This document shows positions 44,408 through 53,334 of a DNA stretch of 64,000 nt, piece after piece (within the stretch, counting starts at the first letter, position 1; every line of letters starts with the position of its first letter). Below the pieces are notes generated by a model. The model was not told the origin of the DNA and did no database searches. It was given only the letters and a program-made list of their open reading frames with translations. The stretch spans positions 1,612,001 through 1,676,000 of the forward strand of contig NZ_CP069163.1 of NCBI RefSeq assembly GCF_018802765.1, written 5' to 3'. This DNA is from Paludibacterium sp. B53371. Lineage in GTDB: Bacteria; Pseudomonadota; Gammaproteobacteria; Burkholderiales; Chromobacteriaceae. The position numbers and the translations under genes were made by a program.

Positions 44408-45415
44408 ATGCATCTGATTCTTTCTGTCCCCGGTCTGAGCTGGCTGGATACGCACGATGGTGGCGAAGTGGCGCGCGAACTGTCCCTGCCGGCACTGACG
44501 ACCCTGCTGGGGCGCGGCACACTGGATCTGGCCGAGCGACCGCTGTCGGCGCTGATCGGGCAGCCGTTTGGCCTCGATGGCCTGCCGCTGGCCAGCGTCG
44601 CTGCCGCGCTGGACGGTCTGGATACCCGCGAGCGCCATTGCTTGCTGGCAGATCCGGTGACCTGGCGCATCGATCGCGACCGCGCGCTGCTGGCCGATGC
44701 CGGCGTGATGCGCCTCGACCAGGCGGAAGCCGATGCCCTGGTTGCCGCGCTGAATCAGCATTTCGCTGCCGATGATCTGCAATTTCATGCCCCCACGCCA
44801 TCACGCTGGTATCTGTCGCTGCCTGAGCCTGTCCAGGCGCACTGCTACAGCCTGCCGGATGTGGTCGGCGAGAATGTGGATGATTTTCTGCCCCAGGGGC
44901 CGGATGCCTTGCGGCTTGGTCGTCTGCTCAATGAGGTGCAGATGCTGTTGTTTACGCATCCGGTCAATGAGGCACGCGAGGCGCGTGGCGAACCACGGGT
45001 CAACAGCCTGTGGCTGTGGGGCAGTGGCGCATTGCCCGCGCTGCATACCCCGCCGCTTCTGTATAGCGACGATCCCTGGCAGTGTCTGCTGGCGCGCCAG
45101 TGCCAGACAGAGAGCCAGAGCGTGCCCTGGACATTTGCGGCCTGGCTGGAGAGCGCGCCCCGGGACAATGAGGTCTGGGTGCAGCTCGACCGGTTGCAGG
45201 GGCCTGCACAGTATCGCGATGCCTGGGGGTGGCGCGAACAGGTGCAGCAGCTGGAGCAGGACTGGTTCGCCCCCTTGCTGCAGGCGCTGCGCACTGGTCA
45301 GCTCCGGCAACTGACCCTGTTGTCCTGTGGGGAGCGGTCCCTTCAGGTCCGAATCCGCCGTGTCGATTTATGGAAATTCTGGCGCCGCCCGCGAGCGCTG
45401 ACCTCACTGTACTGA
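44408..45415 (+). CDS. Phosphoglycerate-mutase-related protein (COG4255-like), function unknown
   Basis: A 335-aa protein of a proteobacterial family annotated by distant similarity to cofactor-independent phosphoglycerate mutase. It begins MHLILSVPGLSWLDTHDG and has NSLWLWGSGALP near residue 199, the most conserved motif. It lacks the complete set of alkaline-phosphatase-superfamily metal ligands as far as can be seen, so mutase activity is doubtful. TAAAAT at 44322-44327 may be its -10. It is 3 bases before recJ, so it is cotranscribed with DNA repair genes. Confidence 0.72.
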   Translation: MHLILSVPGLSWLDTHDGGEVARELSLPALTTLLGRGTLDLAERPLSALIGQPFGLDGLPLASVAAALDGLDTRERHCLLADPVTWRIDRDRALLADAGVMRLDQAEADALVAALNQHFAADDLQFHAPTPSRWYLSLPEPVQAHCYSLPDVVGENVDDFLPQGPDALRLGRLLNEVQMLLFTHPVNEAREARGEPRVNSLWLWGSGALPALHTPPLLYSDDPWQCLLARQCQTESQSVPWTFAAWLESAPRDNEVWVQLDRLQGPAQYRDAWGWREQVQQLEQDWFAPLLQALRTGQLRQLTLLSCGERSLQVRIRRVDLWKFWRRPRALTSLY

Positions 45416-45418
45416 ATC

Positions 45419-47128
45419 ATGCAAAACATTCTGACACGTCCTGTTCCGCCCGATGCCTGTGCCCACCTGGTGCAAAACGGCTATTCCCCGCTGCTGGCCC
45501 GGCTGTATGCTGCGCGCGGCATCCATCAGGCGGATGAGCTGAATGATGGCCTCGGCGCCCTGCTGCCATGGCAGACCCTGAAAAACATCCGGCCGATGGC
45601 GGCGCGGCTGGCCGATGCCATTGCCCGCCGGCAGCGACTGCTGGTGATTGCCGACTATGATGCCGACGGCGCCACGGCCTGCAGCGTGGCGGTCAAGGGG
45701 CTGAGCGCCATGGGTGCCGTGGTGGATTTTCTGGTTCCCAACCGCTTTGAATATGGCTATGGCCTGACGCCACAGATTGTCGAACTGGCGGCTGAACGTC
45801 AGCCGGATATCATTTTGACGGTCGATAACGGCATCGCCAGCGTCGATGGCGTCGCCACCGCCAGTCGCCTGGGCATCGAAACCCTGATTACCGATCACCA
45901 TCTGCCCGGCAGCCAGTTGCCGGACGCGCTGATCGTCAACCCCAATCAGCCGGGCTGTACCTTCGCCTCGCGCCACCTGGCCGGTGTGGGGGTGATGTTC
46001 TATGTGCTGATGGCGCTGCGTGCCGAGCTGCGTGAGCGTGGCCATTTTGCCGCCGGTGCCGAACCCAATCTGGCTGAACTGCTTGACCTGGTCGCGCTGG
46101 GGACGGTGGCGGATGTGGTCAGGCTGGATCAGAACAATCGTATTCTGGTAGGCAACGGCCTCAAGCGCATGCGTGCCGGACGCATGAGCCACGGTGTGGC
46201 CGCCCTGTTTCAGGTGGCTGGGCGTGCGCCGCACAAGGCGAATACCTTCGACCTCGGCTTTACCCTCGGTCCGCGCCTGAATGCCGCTGGCCGGCTGGAT
46301 GACATGAGCCTCGGTATCGCCTGCCTGCTGGCCTCGTCGACCGACAGCGCCATGTCGCTGGCCCGGCAGCTGGATGACCTCAACCGCGAGCGCCGGACCA
46401 TCGAGGCCGGCATGCGGGAAGCGGCGCTGGCCGACCTGTCCGGCATCGATCCGGCGGCACGCTATACCCTGACCCTGTTTCGCGAGGACTGGCACCAGGG
46501 GGTGGTCGGCATTGTTGCCGCCCGCCTGAAGGAGCGCTTTCATCGTCCTGCCATCGTTTTTGCCCCGGGGGACGGCGACGAGATCCGCGGCTCCGGACGT
46601 TCCATCCCGGGCTTCCATCTGCGCGATGCGCTGGACCTGGTCTACAAGCGGCAGCCCGAGTTGATCGTCAAGTTCGGCGGTCATGCCATGGCAGCGGGCC
46701 TGACCATTCGCCAGCAGGGCATGGCAGATTTTCGCGAAGCCTTCGAGCAGGTGGCGCGCGAATTGCTGGATGAAAAACAGCTCACGCGCACCATCGAAAC
46801 CGATGGCGAGCTGCCCCCGCGCGACATTTCGCTGGCACTGGCCGAGTCGTTGAGCGCCGAGGTCTGGGGGCAGGGCTTTCCGGCGCCGACCTTTCATAAT
46901 CGCTTCCAGGTGCTCAAGCAGCGCGTGGTGGGCGAAAAGCATCTCAAGCTGCGGCTGGGTAGTCGCGGTTGCGAGTTCGACGCCATGCTGTTCAATCATG
47001 CCGACTGGCTGCCCGACGAGATCGATGCGGTCTATCAGCTGGTGGCGAATGAATGGCAGGGGCGCAAGGAATTGCAAGTCTATATCGACCATTGGCGTGC
47101 CGTGGTCACTGAACCTCACGAGGCTTGA
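45419..47128 (+). CDS. recJ: Single-stranded-DNA exonuclease RecJ
   Basis: A 569-aa 5'-3' exonuclease of the DHH superfamily, used in RecFOR recombination and mismatch repair. The metal-binding motifs are all present: VIADYDADGATA (motif I, about 76), DNGIAS, LITDHHLPG (motif III DHH), GLGTVADVV-like ALGTVADVVRL, and GGHAMAAGL (DHHA1 domain). The C-terminal OB-fold domain follows. Its stop abuts the rmuC start with no gap. Confidence 0.97.
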   Translation: MQNILTRPVPPDACAHLVQNGYSPLLARLYAARGIHQADELNDGLGALLPWQTLKNIRPMAARLADAIARRQRLLVIADYDADGATACSVAVKGLSAMGAVVDFLVPNRFEYGYGLTPQIVELAAERQPDIILTVDNGIASVDGVATASRLGIETLITDHHLPGSQLPDALIVNPNQPGCTFASRHLAGVGVMFYVLMALRAELRERGHFAAGAEPNLAELLDLVALGTVADVVRLDQNNRILVGNGLKRMRAGRMSHGVAALFQVAGRAPHKANTFDLGFTLGPRLNAAGRLDDMSLGIACLLASSTDSAMSLARQLDDLNRERRTIEAGMREAALADLSGIDPAARYTLTLFREDWHQGVVGIVAARLKERFHRPAIVFAPGDGDEIRGSGRSIPGFHLRDALDLVYKRQPELIVKFGGHAMAAGLTIRQQGMADFREAFEQVARELLDEKQLTRTIETDGELPPRDISLALAESLSAEVWGQGFPAPTFHNRFQVLKQRVVGEKHLKLRLGSRGCEFDAMLFNHADWLPDEIDAVYQLVANEWQGRKELQVYIDHWRAVVTEPHEA

Positions 47129-48487
47129 ATGGAACTGCTACTGAGTCTGTTGTCCGGCGTATTGCTGGGTGGTGGTGCCTGTGTTCTGGTGCTGCGGGCA
47201 CGTGCGCAGACGGCCTATCAGCAGGGGCGTGGTGAAATGGCGGTCGAGTTCGCGACCTTGCAGGGGGAAAAACATGCCCTGCAGGCTCGCGAGGCCGATC
47301 TGCGTCAACGTCTGACGGAATGTGACACGCTGTTGACACAGTTGCGCACTCAGCTTGGCCAGCGCGAACAGGATCTGGCCAGTCTGCAGACTGCCTTGCA
47401 ACAGGAGCGTCGTCAGCACGAAGAGAAACTGGCGCTGCTGAATGAAGCGAAAGACACGCTGAGCCTGCAGTTCAAAACACTGGCCAACGATATTCTGGAA
47501 GAAAAAACCCGGCGCTTTACCGAGCAGAACAAGGAAAATATCGGCAATCTGCTGACGCCGCTGGCTGAACGGATTCAGGCCTTCAGCAAACAGGTGCAGG
47601 ATACCTATGACAAGGATTCTAAAGAGCGCCTGACCCTGGAAGTCGAGCTGAAGAACCTGCAGGCGCTCAATACCCGGCTGAATCAGGACGCGGTGGCCCT
47701 GACCAACGCCCTGACCGGCGCCAGCAGCAAGGCGCAGGGGAACTGGGGCGAGATGGTGCTGGAGCGGGTGCTGGAGACGTCGGGACTGCAAAAGGGGCGC
47801 GAATATCGCGTGCAGGTCTCCGATGTGGTCGTCGGCGAAGAGGGCAGCAGCCGCTTCCAGCCGGACGTGATTATCGACTTGCCGGAAAACAAGCAGCTGG
47901 TGGTGGACTCCAAGGTGTCGCTCAATGCGTACACCCGCTACACCCGGGCCGAGGACGAGGCCACGCGCGAGGCGGAGCTCAAGGCCCACATCCTGGCCCT
48001 GAAAACCCATATCAAGACGCTGTCGGAAAAGCGGTATCAGGACCTCTATAGCCTGAACACCCTTGATTTCGTCTTTATGTTCGTGCCGGTCGAGCCGGCC
48101 TATCTGCTGGCGGTGCAGCAGGATATGGGCCTGTTCAACGAAGCGTTCGAGAAACGCATCATGATTGTCGGGCCCAGTACCCTGCTGGCGACCCTGCGTA
48201 CCGTGGCCAGCATCTGGCGCTACGAATACCAGAACCAGAACGCTCAGGAGATTGCCCGCCAGAGCGGCGCGATGTTCGACAAGTTTGTCGGTTTTGTCGA
48301 CAGCCTGGAGAAGCTGGGCAAACAGCTGGAGACCTCTCGTGACACCTGGCAGGATGCCATGAAGAAGCTTAGCAGCGGGCGCGGCAATCTGGTGACCAGT
48401 GCCGAAAAACTGCGCAAGCTGGGCATCAAGGCTAACAAGCAGCTGCCGACGGCGCTGCTGGATGCGACGCCGGAAGAGGATGCCTGA
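47129..48487 (+). CDS. rmuC: DNA recombination protein RmuC
   Basis: A 452-aa protein with an N-terminal membrane anchor (LLLSLLSGVLLGGGACVLVL), a long coiled coil (about 40-160) and the RmuC nuclease-like domain. Diagnostic residues include NWGEMVLERVLETSGLQKG, QPDVIIDLPENKQLVVDSKV (PD-(D/E)xK-like core) and FVFMFVPVEPAYLLA. RmuC limits inversions at short inverted repeats. It starts on the base after the recJ stop, so the two are an operon. Confidence 0.96.
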   Translation: MELLLSLLSGVLLGGGACVLVLRARAQTAYQQGRGEMAVEFATLQGEKHALQAREADLRQRLTECDTLLTQLRTQLGQREQDLASLQTALQQERRQHEEKLALLNEAKDTLSLQFKTLANDILEEKTRRFTEQNKENIGNLLTPLAERIQAFSKQVQDTYDKDSKERLTLEVELKNLQALNTRLNQDAVALTNALTGASSKAQGNWGEMVLERVLETSGLQKGREYRVQVSDVVVGEEGSSRFQPDVIIDLPENKQLVVDSKVSLNAYTRYTRAEDEATREAELKAHILALKTHIKTLSEKRYQDLYSLNTLDFVFMFVPVEPAYLLAVQQDMGLFNEAFEKRIMIVGPSTLLATLRTVASIWRYEYQNQNAQEIARQSGAMFDKFVGFVDSLEKLGKQLETSRDTWQDAMKKLSSGRGNLVTSAEKLRKLGIKANKQLPTALLDATPEEDA

Positions 48488-48544
48488 CTTGGCGCCAGCG
48501 ACCGTCGCCGGCTGCTGGCACCTGCCCACCCGCCTGACGCTTGC

Positions 48545-49321
48545 TCAGTTCAGTGCACACTGCGTCAGCGCGACATTCAATTCGCCATCATCCGGGCTTT
48601 TCATGCCCAGCAGGGCAGGAATCTGCCAGCCGCCAATTTGCTGATACTGCAAGGTCGTATCGAGTGACTGCCTGGCAGCCCCTTTGCCAGCGCGTGCTGG
48701 CCAGTAGACCATCCGGCTCAGCATCCAGCCGTCCGGCGATTCCCGGAAACTCGGCAGGATGGCGTAATCCTTCTGCAGACCGGCATTGGGTGTATAGCGT
48801 GTAATCCGCCCCTGCGGATCCAGCTGCAGCTCGTCTCGGGTCTTGCCGCTGCCAATGCGGGCCTGGAAGCCATCGGCATTGCTGCGAATCTCGGCCTTGT
48901 TGGCGGCCGACGGAATAATGGCCCCACTGGTAAAACGTCCCCATAGCATCAGTGCCGTTTCGCTTGATTGCTGGATGCCGCTGACCACTTCGCGGACATC
49001 CTTGATGCTGTCTGCGCTTGCCTGTTTCGGGATGACCCCCACCGTTACCCTGACCTGATCAGGCAGGGTGAAACGCAGGGAGATCGGCATTTTGGCCATC
49101 GTCTGTGCAAAGGGGTCCTGCTGATACTCGGCCAGGCTGATGTTCAGCATCTGTGCGGTGGTCTTCGGATCGAGCTGCAACTGGCAATGAAAGCCCCTGG
49201 CCTTGGCCGCGGGCAATACATAGTACTTGCCGGCGATCTGGGCCAGCAAATCCGGACTAGTGGCCGCCAGAGCGGGCAGGGTAAAGGCAGACAACACGAG
49301 CGCGAGGGTACGAGGGTGCAT
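48545..49321 (-). CDS. Exported protein of unknown function, 258 aa
   Basis: A signal peptide (MHPRTLALVLSAFTLPALAA) is followed by a mature domain with no family I recognise. It has two cysteines (FHCQLQL near 45 and the final TQCALN) that could form a disulfide joining the two ends, and a long stretch of beta-like segments with polar repeats (LPDQVRVTVGVIPKQ, IRSNADGFQARIG). It is convergent with rmuC and borders the low-GC islet on its other side, but its own codon use matches the chromosome. Confidence 0.72.
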   Translation of the reverse strand: MHPRTLALVLSAFTLPALAATSPDLLAQIAGKYYVLPAAKARGFHCQLQLDPKTTAQMLNISLAEYQQDPFAQTMAKMPISLRFTLPDQVRVTVGVIPKQASADSIKDVREVVSGIQQSSETALMLWGRFTSGAIIPSAANKAEIRSNADGFQARIGSGKTRDELQLDPQGRITRYTPNAGLQKDYAILPSFRESPDGWMLSRMVYWPARAGKGAARQSLDTTLQYQQIGGWQIPALLGMKSPDDGELNVALTQCALN

Positions 49322-49391
49322 GGTTTATCCTGTTAGTTGTTTTGTGTGAAGCAATCTATCTTAACAGAATATTTACTCTAATGTCATTGAC

Positions 49392-49706
49392 ATGGATGCA
49401 TACCCCGTCATTGCGAAAGACCTGACCCGAACCGAACAGTGGGTTAGTCGTGTTTTAGGTGGCATGCCTAAAACTGAGCTAATGAACCAGTCAAATGTCA
49501 TCAGGTCGAACTGCCTTCCACGACTATCCAGGTTCGCCCCATGAGCTCACGTCGCATCCACCAGCAGCGATGTTGTCGATGCGCTGGTGCCAGCATACCG
49601 AAGCACGCTGGCAGAACAGTTCTATCGTCTAAAGGGCTGGCAGGGTCGCGTGATTGATGAGGAGGGACAACTGACCGTGCTTCTTGATCGAGCACCCGTC
49701 AAATAG
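49392..49706 (+). pseudogene. Decayed reading frame in the low-GC islet
   Basis: One frame runs from ATG 49392 (MDAYPVIAKDLTRTEQWVSR) to TAG 49704, interrupted by a single in-frame TGA at 49542-49544. The second half (LVPAYRSTLAEQFYRLKGWQ, then RVIDEEGQLTVLLDR) looks like real coding sequence. No family is recognised and no ribosome site is evident. A perfect 8-bp inverted repeat (GTTTTAGG/CCTAAAAC, 49452-49459 with 49467-49474) lies within it. It is probably a remnant of a transferred gene. Confidence 0.4.
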
Positions 49707-49924
49707 GCCAGTATCAGGCAACCAAATGCCATTTTTCCGATCTCATACCGCCTGTTAGTCGATTACGCCAACAGATGGAGTTACCGTTTGTTGTTGGCGG
49801 TTTCCTACATATTGCCATGACCATACATGGGAGTATTGCCAACGCCACCCATGCGGTCGCTTGAGTTCGACATTTCTGAGGCGACTGGATGAGTGTTTTT
49901 TGTGATCTCCATGAGGAAATAGGA
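49707..49924. other. Non-coding stretch upstream of the GG-leader peptide
   Basis: With the decayed frame before it, this makes a gap of about 600 bases without an intact gene. No convincing ORF or promoter is seen. It contains an 8-bp inverted repeat CGCCAACA/TGTTGGCG (49766-49773 with 49792-49799, loop 18) and AT-rich sequence. The promoter of the peptide gene should lie here. Confidence 0.5.
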
Positions 49925-50122
49925 ATGAAAGAACTGACCAACCAAGATCTGGAAAGTGTTTTCGGCGGGCAGTGCACAGGAGGTGGCAATGCCGGTTACG
50001 CCGGTGCCAGTTGCACCGTCACGGTTTATGAGAACAAAAACCTATCCTTGCAGGCGTCCCTCTCCGCCAACACCCGAACGGGCATTACCGGTGGCGGGGT
50101 AGGTTTCAAGATTGGTTTCTAG
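49925..50122 (+). CDS. Double-glycine-leader bacteriocin-like peptide
   Basis: A 65-aa peptide. Residues 1-15 (MKELTNQDLESVFGG) match the GG-leader consensus LSxxELxxIxGG of class II bacteriocins and peptide pheromones, so cleavage is expected after Gly15. The mature 50 residues start QCTGGGNAGYAGASC, with two Cys 13 apart and a Gly/Ser/Thr-rich body ending GGGVGFKIGF. GAGGAAATAGGA is a good ribosome site. No C39-peptidase transporter lies in the window; instead a retropepsin-like gene follows after an attenuator-like hairpin. GC content is clearly below the genome level. A secreted antimicrobial or signalling peptide is the best reading. Confidence 0.75.
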   Translation: MKELTNQDLESVFGGQCTGGGNAGYAGASCTVTVYENKNLSLQASLSANTRTGITGGGVGFKIGF

Positions 50123-50150
50123 CCAATATGACTAGCGATTGATTGGCATG

Positions 50151-50185
50151 AGGGGCTATTGACGGAGGGCTTGTCAATGGCCCTT
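50151..50185 (+). terminator. Attenuator-like hairpin between the peptide and the protease-like gene
   Basis: A 13-pair stem (50151-50163 with 50173-50185, two G-T wobble pairs) with a 9-base loop, followed by TTCTTT. It lies 28 bases after the peptide stop and 38 bases before the next start. Partial termination would give much peptide mRNA and less of the downstream gene. Confidence 0.65.
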
Positions 50186-50223
50186 TTCTTTGTGAAATGG
50201 TTCGGTTACGTGACGAGGGTGAG

Positions 50224-51165
50224 ATGAGATCGGTCAATTCGATATTGATTTGGTTAGCATTGACTAAAGTGGCTTTGGCGACTGAGCTTGGTTTCGACAA
50301 GATAGGGGATCTGGACATGACGTCTGGCAGGCCGGTGGTGATCGCACAGGTGGCTGGTGAGACTGTAGGTGTTGTGCTGGATACTTCCGCATCCGAGGCT
50401 GTCCTTCTGGAGGGGTTTGCCAAAAAAAAAGGACTCTTGATGCCAGGGCGCACCCCGGAGGATGGCGGCCTCTTTCTGTCCGCAGGGAAAGACATCCCTG
50501 TTGTTCTCGGCAAACATGAGTTCCGACTGCAAGAGGTGATGGTTTTGTCAGACCAGGGTCGCTATGACATAAAAAATGCAGGATTAGTCTTAAATCCGAA
50601 TGCAATCAACTGTCAACACTGCCTGATTGTTCTTGATTATATTGGCCGGGTGTTTGCGTTGGCGAATAGCACGGACATCAAAGCGGTCGAGCAGGCGCTG
50701 AGCGAGCCGTATGGGAAACTGGTCCGGGCTTCTGCCGAGATGCATGTTCTAGAAAATAATGCTGCGCTCTATATGAGCAGTGTCAGCCTTGGGGCCGGGG
50801 TGACGTCCGTTCTGCTAGATACCGGATCGAACTATACGACTTTCTTGAAAGTCGCAATACCGAATCAGGTCAGGATGGCCGGCAAGTCGTTAATCAGAAT
50901 GAAAGATGCCCGGATGACCGTGCATGAAACTGAGCCGGTTTCCATTCGTGTCAATCAGACGGAAATTGCCAAGACAGCTGTGCGGGTGGAGCCTGCGAGT
51001 TCATTTGCCCATTACTATGTCACTTATGGCAATTTTGCCTACTTTCCCCATCAAGGCAGCATTGGGATGGATGTGTTGAGGAACTGCATACTGGCCATCG
51101 AGCCCAAGAAGACCGTGCATTTGCTTTGTCGGAAAGTTGCCGACAGGCGCACGAGTGTTTCCTGA
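50224..51165 (+). CDS. Exported retropepsin-like aspartic protease family protein
   Basis: A 313-aa protein with a hydrophobic N-terminus (ILIWLALTKVALA, likely signal peptide) and two related halves. Each half has a retropepsin-type motif: VGVVLDTSASEAVLLEG (about 51-67) and SVLLDTGSNYTTFL (about 195-208). The second half ends with GSIGMDVLRNCILAIEP, the Gly-hydrophobic strand typical of pepsin/retropepsin lobes. A bilobal DTS/DTG pair could form one active site as in pepsins. GAGGG lies before ATG 50224. GC is low (about 40-45% in many lines), like the neighbouring GG peptide. Inferred role: processing, export or immunity for that peptide; a free-standing protease is the alternative. Confidence 0.7.
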   Translation: MRSVNSILIWLALTKVALATELGFDKIGDLDMTSGRPVVIAQVAGETVGVVLDTSASEAVLLEGFAKKKGLLMPGRTPEDGGLFLSAGKDIPVVLGKHEFRLQEVMVLSDQGRYDIKNAGLVLNPNAINCQHCLIVLDYIGRVFALANSTDIKAVEQALSEPYGKLVRASAEMHVLENNAALYMSSVSLGAGVTSVLLDTGSNYTTFLKVAIPNQVRMAGKSLIRMKDARMTVHETEPVSIRVNQTEIAKTAVRVEPASSFAHYYVTYGNFAYFPHQGSIGMDVLRNCILAIEPKKTVHLLCRKVADRRTSVS

Positions 51166-51185
51166 TGTTTATTTGGGATGATGGC

Positions 51186-52547
51186 TTAGTCCGCCGCCTT
51201 CAATGTCAGCACCACCCTCAGTCCGCCGCCCGGGCGGTCTTCCAGCCGGACATCGCCATGCTGGGCGCGGGCAATGGCACGGGCAATGGCCAGTCCCAGC
51301 CCGCTGCCGCCGGTGCTGCGCGCCCGCGAGGATTCCAGTCTGAAGTAAGGTTCAAACACCTGGTCACGCAGCTCGGGCGGGATGCCCGGGCCGCGGTCTT
51401 CAATCATCAGTGTCACCGTCTGACGGGTGCTTTCCACCGTCAGGTCGATGTCTTCCCCGGCGTAGCGCCGGGCGTTTTCTAGCAGGTTGCCAAGGCAGCG
51501 GCGCAGGGCCTGAGGCTGTGCCAGCACCGGACGGCCCGCTTGCCCATGCAGGGCAATGCGGGCGCCCAGTGCTTCAAAATCCTCCACCAGGCTTTCGAGC
51601 AGGATGTCGAGGTTCAGCTTGACGACCGGTTCGCTGCTCTGGCCCGCACGCAGGAAGTCGAGCGTGTGGCCGATCATGCTGTCCATTTCGGACAGATCCA
51701 TTTCGATACGTTCCCGCAGTGTCGGGTCGGCAATCTGCTCAAGGCGCAGTCGCAATCGGGTGATGGGCAGGCGCAGGTCGTGCGAGACGCCGGCCAGCGC
51801 CTGCGACCGGGTTTCCAGGTAGCTCTTCAGCTCACGTTGCATGCGATTGAAGGCGGCGGCGGCTCGCACCACTTCGCGCGGACCGGTTTCTGGCAGCGGG
51901 GGCTGATCCAGGTTGCTGGCCAGGCCGGATGCCGCATCCGCCAGTGCGGCCAGCGGCCGGGTCAGACGGCGGACCAGCCAGCTGGCCAGGATGGCCACCG
52001 TCAATGCCAGCACCCAGAGGAGCAGCAGGGTGCGGGCGGGCCAGTTGCGTGGCGTCGGCGGAATGGCATGGCGCCAGCTCAGGACAGTGCCATCCTGCAG
52101 CCGTGCCTGCACCACCAGGAAAGGCGTCAGCATCGGGCCATGTTCCGGTGCCTGTGATAGCGGCGTACCCGGTGGTGCCATGGGGCGCAGCTCGATCGGC
52201 AACACCTGGATGTCCAGCTTGCCGCTGGCGGCATCACGAAAGGTTTCTACCAGCAGATGGTCGCCGGTGGACGCTTCGCGTGCTTTGCCCCAAGGCTCTG
52301 CCAGGGTAAAGAAGTTGCCGGGTTCGTTCAGGATCAGCAGCAGGCGCTCGCGTTCGCCGGCCGGCGTGCGCGCCAGCATGTTGGCAATGCCGGCCAGTCG
52401 TTCGGCTGCACTTTCACCTCGCAGCTGCGCGCCAAAATGGTCACGGTCTTCCAGCAGCAGCCAGGCACCGAAACCTTGAGCCAGGATCAGGCTGATCACC
52501 ACTGCAAGCAATAACTGACCGGTCAGGGTTCGCGGCAGCCGCTTCAA
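51186..52547 (-). CDS. Sensor histidine kinase, CpxA/EnvZ-like
   Basis: A 453-aa membrane kinase with two transmembrane helices (about 10-30 and 170-188) around a 140-residue periplasmic domain, a HAMP domain, a DHp H-box AGVSHDLRLPITRLRLRLE with the phosphorylated His, and an HATPase domain (NLLENARRYA, EDRGPGIPPEL, GGSGLGLAIA). Its start overlaps the response-regulator stop by 4 bases (ATGA). With Spy-like genes divergent from the pair, it most resembles an envelope-stress sensor. Confidence 0.93.
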   Translation of the reverse strand: MKRLPRTLTGQLLLAVVISLILAQGFGAWLLLEDRDHFGAQLRGESAAERLAGIANMLARTPAGERERLLLILNEPGNFFTLAEPWGKAREASTGDHLLVETFRDAASGKLDIQVLPIELRPMAPPGTPLSQAPEHGPMLTPFLVVQARLQDGTVLSWRHAIPPTPRNWPARTLLLLWVLALTVAILASWLVRRLTRPLAALADAASGLASNLDQPPLPETGPREVVRAAAAFNRMQRELKSYLETRSQALAGVSHDLRLPITRLRLRLEQIADPTLRERIEMDLSEMDSMIGHTLDFLRAGQSSEPVVKLNLDILLESLVEDFEALGARIALHGQAGRPVLAQPQALRRCLGNLLENARRYAGEDIDLTVESTRQTVTLMIEDRGPGIPPELRDQVFEPYFRLESSRARSTGGSGLGLAIARAIARAQHGDVRLEDRPGGGLRVVLTLKAAD

Positions 52548-53272
52548 GTCAGCCGCTCCACCGTGGTGGCCAGCATGTAGCCGCCGTTGCGAACCGTCTT
52601 GATCAGTTGCGGATCTCGGGCGTCGTCACCCAGACGGCGACGAATGCGCGAGATCAGCACATCAACCGTACGGTCAAAGGGCGAGGCTTCGCGACCGGCC
52701 AGCCCGTCGAGCAGTTGATCCCGGGACAAGACATGATTGGGGTGCTCGGCCAGCAGACACAGCAAGGTAAATTCTGCGCCAGTGAGCGGAACGACTACGC
52801 CGTCGGCACCAATCAGGTGGCGTGCCCCCAGGTCCAGTGTTCGTCCGGCAAACAGCAGTTGCCTTGCCTTGCTGGCCAGCTCGCCGCTCTGGCTGCGTCG
52901 CAGAATGCTCTTGACGCGCGCCAGCAGCTCGCGCGGGTTGAACGGTTTGGGCAGATAGTCATCGGCGCCCATTTCCAGGCCGATGATACGGTCAATATCA
53001 TCGCCACGGGCAGTGAGCATCAGGATGGGCAGGGTGGATTCGGCGCGCAGCGAGCGGCACAGCGACAAGCCGTCTTCTCCCGGCAGCATCAGGTCCAGAA
53101 TGATCATGTCGGGCTTTTGCTCGGCACATTGCGCACGCATCTGCTCGCCATCGGCCGCAATGCTGACCAGATAACCTTGTTGCTTCAGGTAATCGCCCAG
53201 CAGTCGCGTCAGTTCGGGGTCGTCATCGACCAGCAGAATGCGCCGGGGCATGGTGTCGTTCCGTGTAGTCAT
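52544..53272 (-). CDS. OmpR/CpxR-family response regulator
   Basis: A 242-aa protein with a receiver domain (ILLVDDDPELTRLL, phospho-acceptor Asp in MIILDLMLPGEDG, Lys in YLPKPFNPRELLARV) and a winged-helix DNA-binding domain (about 145-240, DRTVDVLISRIRRRLGDD). The start is either ATG 53272 or 53251 (MPRRILLV); neither has a strong ribosome site. It is divergent from the Spy-like pair with 157 bases between, which carry TTTAC repeats resembling a CpxR box. Confidence 0.94.
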   Translation of the reverse strand: MTTRNDTMPRRILLVDDDPELTRLLGDYLKQQGYLVSIAADGEQMRAQCAEQKPDMIILDLMLPGEDGLSLCRSLRAESTLPILMLTARGDDIDRIIGLEMGADDYLPKPFNPRELLARVKSILRRSQSGELASKARQLLFAGRTLDLGARHLIGADGVVVPLTGAEFTLLCLLAEHPNHVLSRDQLLDGLAGREASPFDRTVDVLISRIRRRLGDDARDPQLIKTVRNGGYMLATTVERLT

Positions 53273-53334
53273 GGGGCGTTAGCATAACGACTCTCACTCC
53301 TTTTGTGGCCGGGATTAATGCCCGATAGCAGAAG

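Noticed and set aside
45404-47119. A 571-codon frame opposite recJ, and similar ones opposite rmuC, the DUF3857 gene and the hydrogenase gene
   Set aside because: All lie exactly antisense to genes with intact catalytic motifs and read as Arg/His/Gln-rich low-complexity protein, the usual shadow of GC-rich genes.
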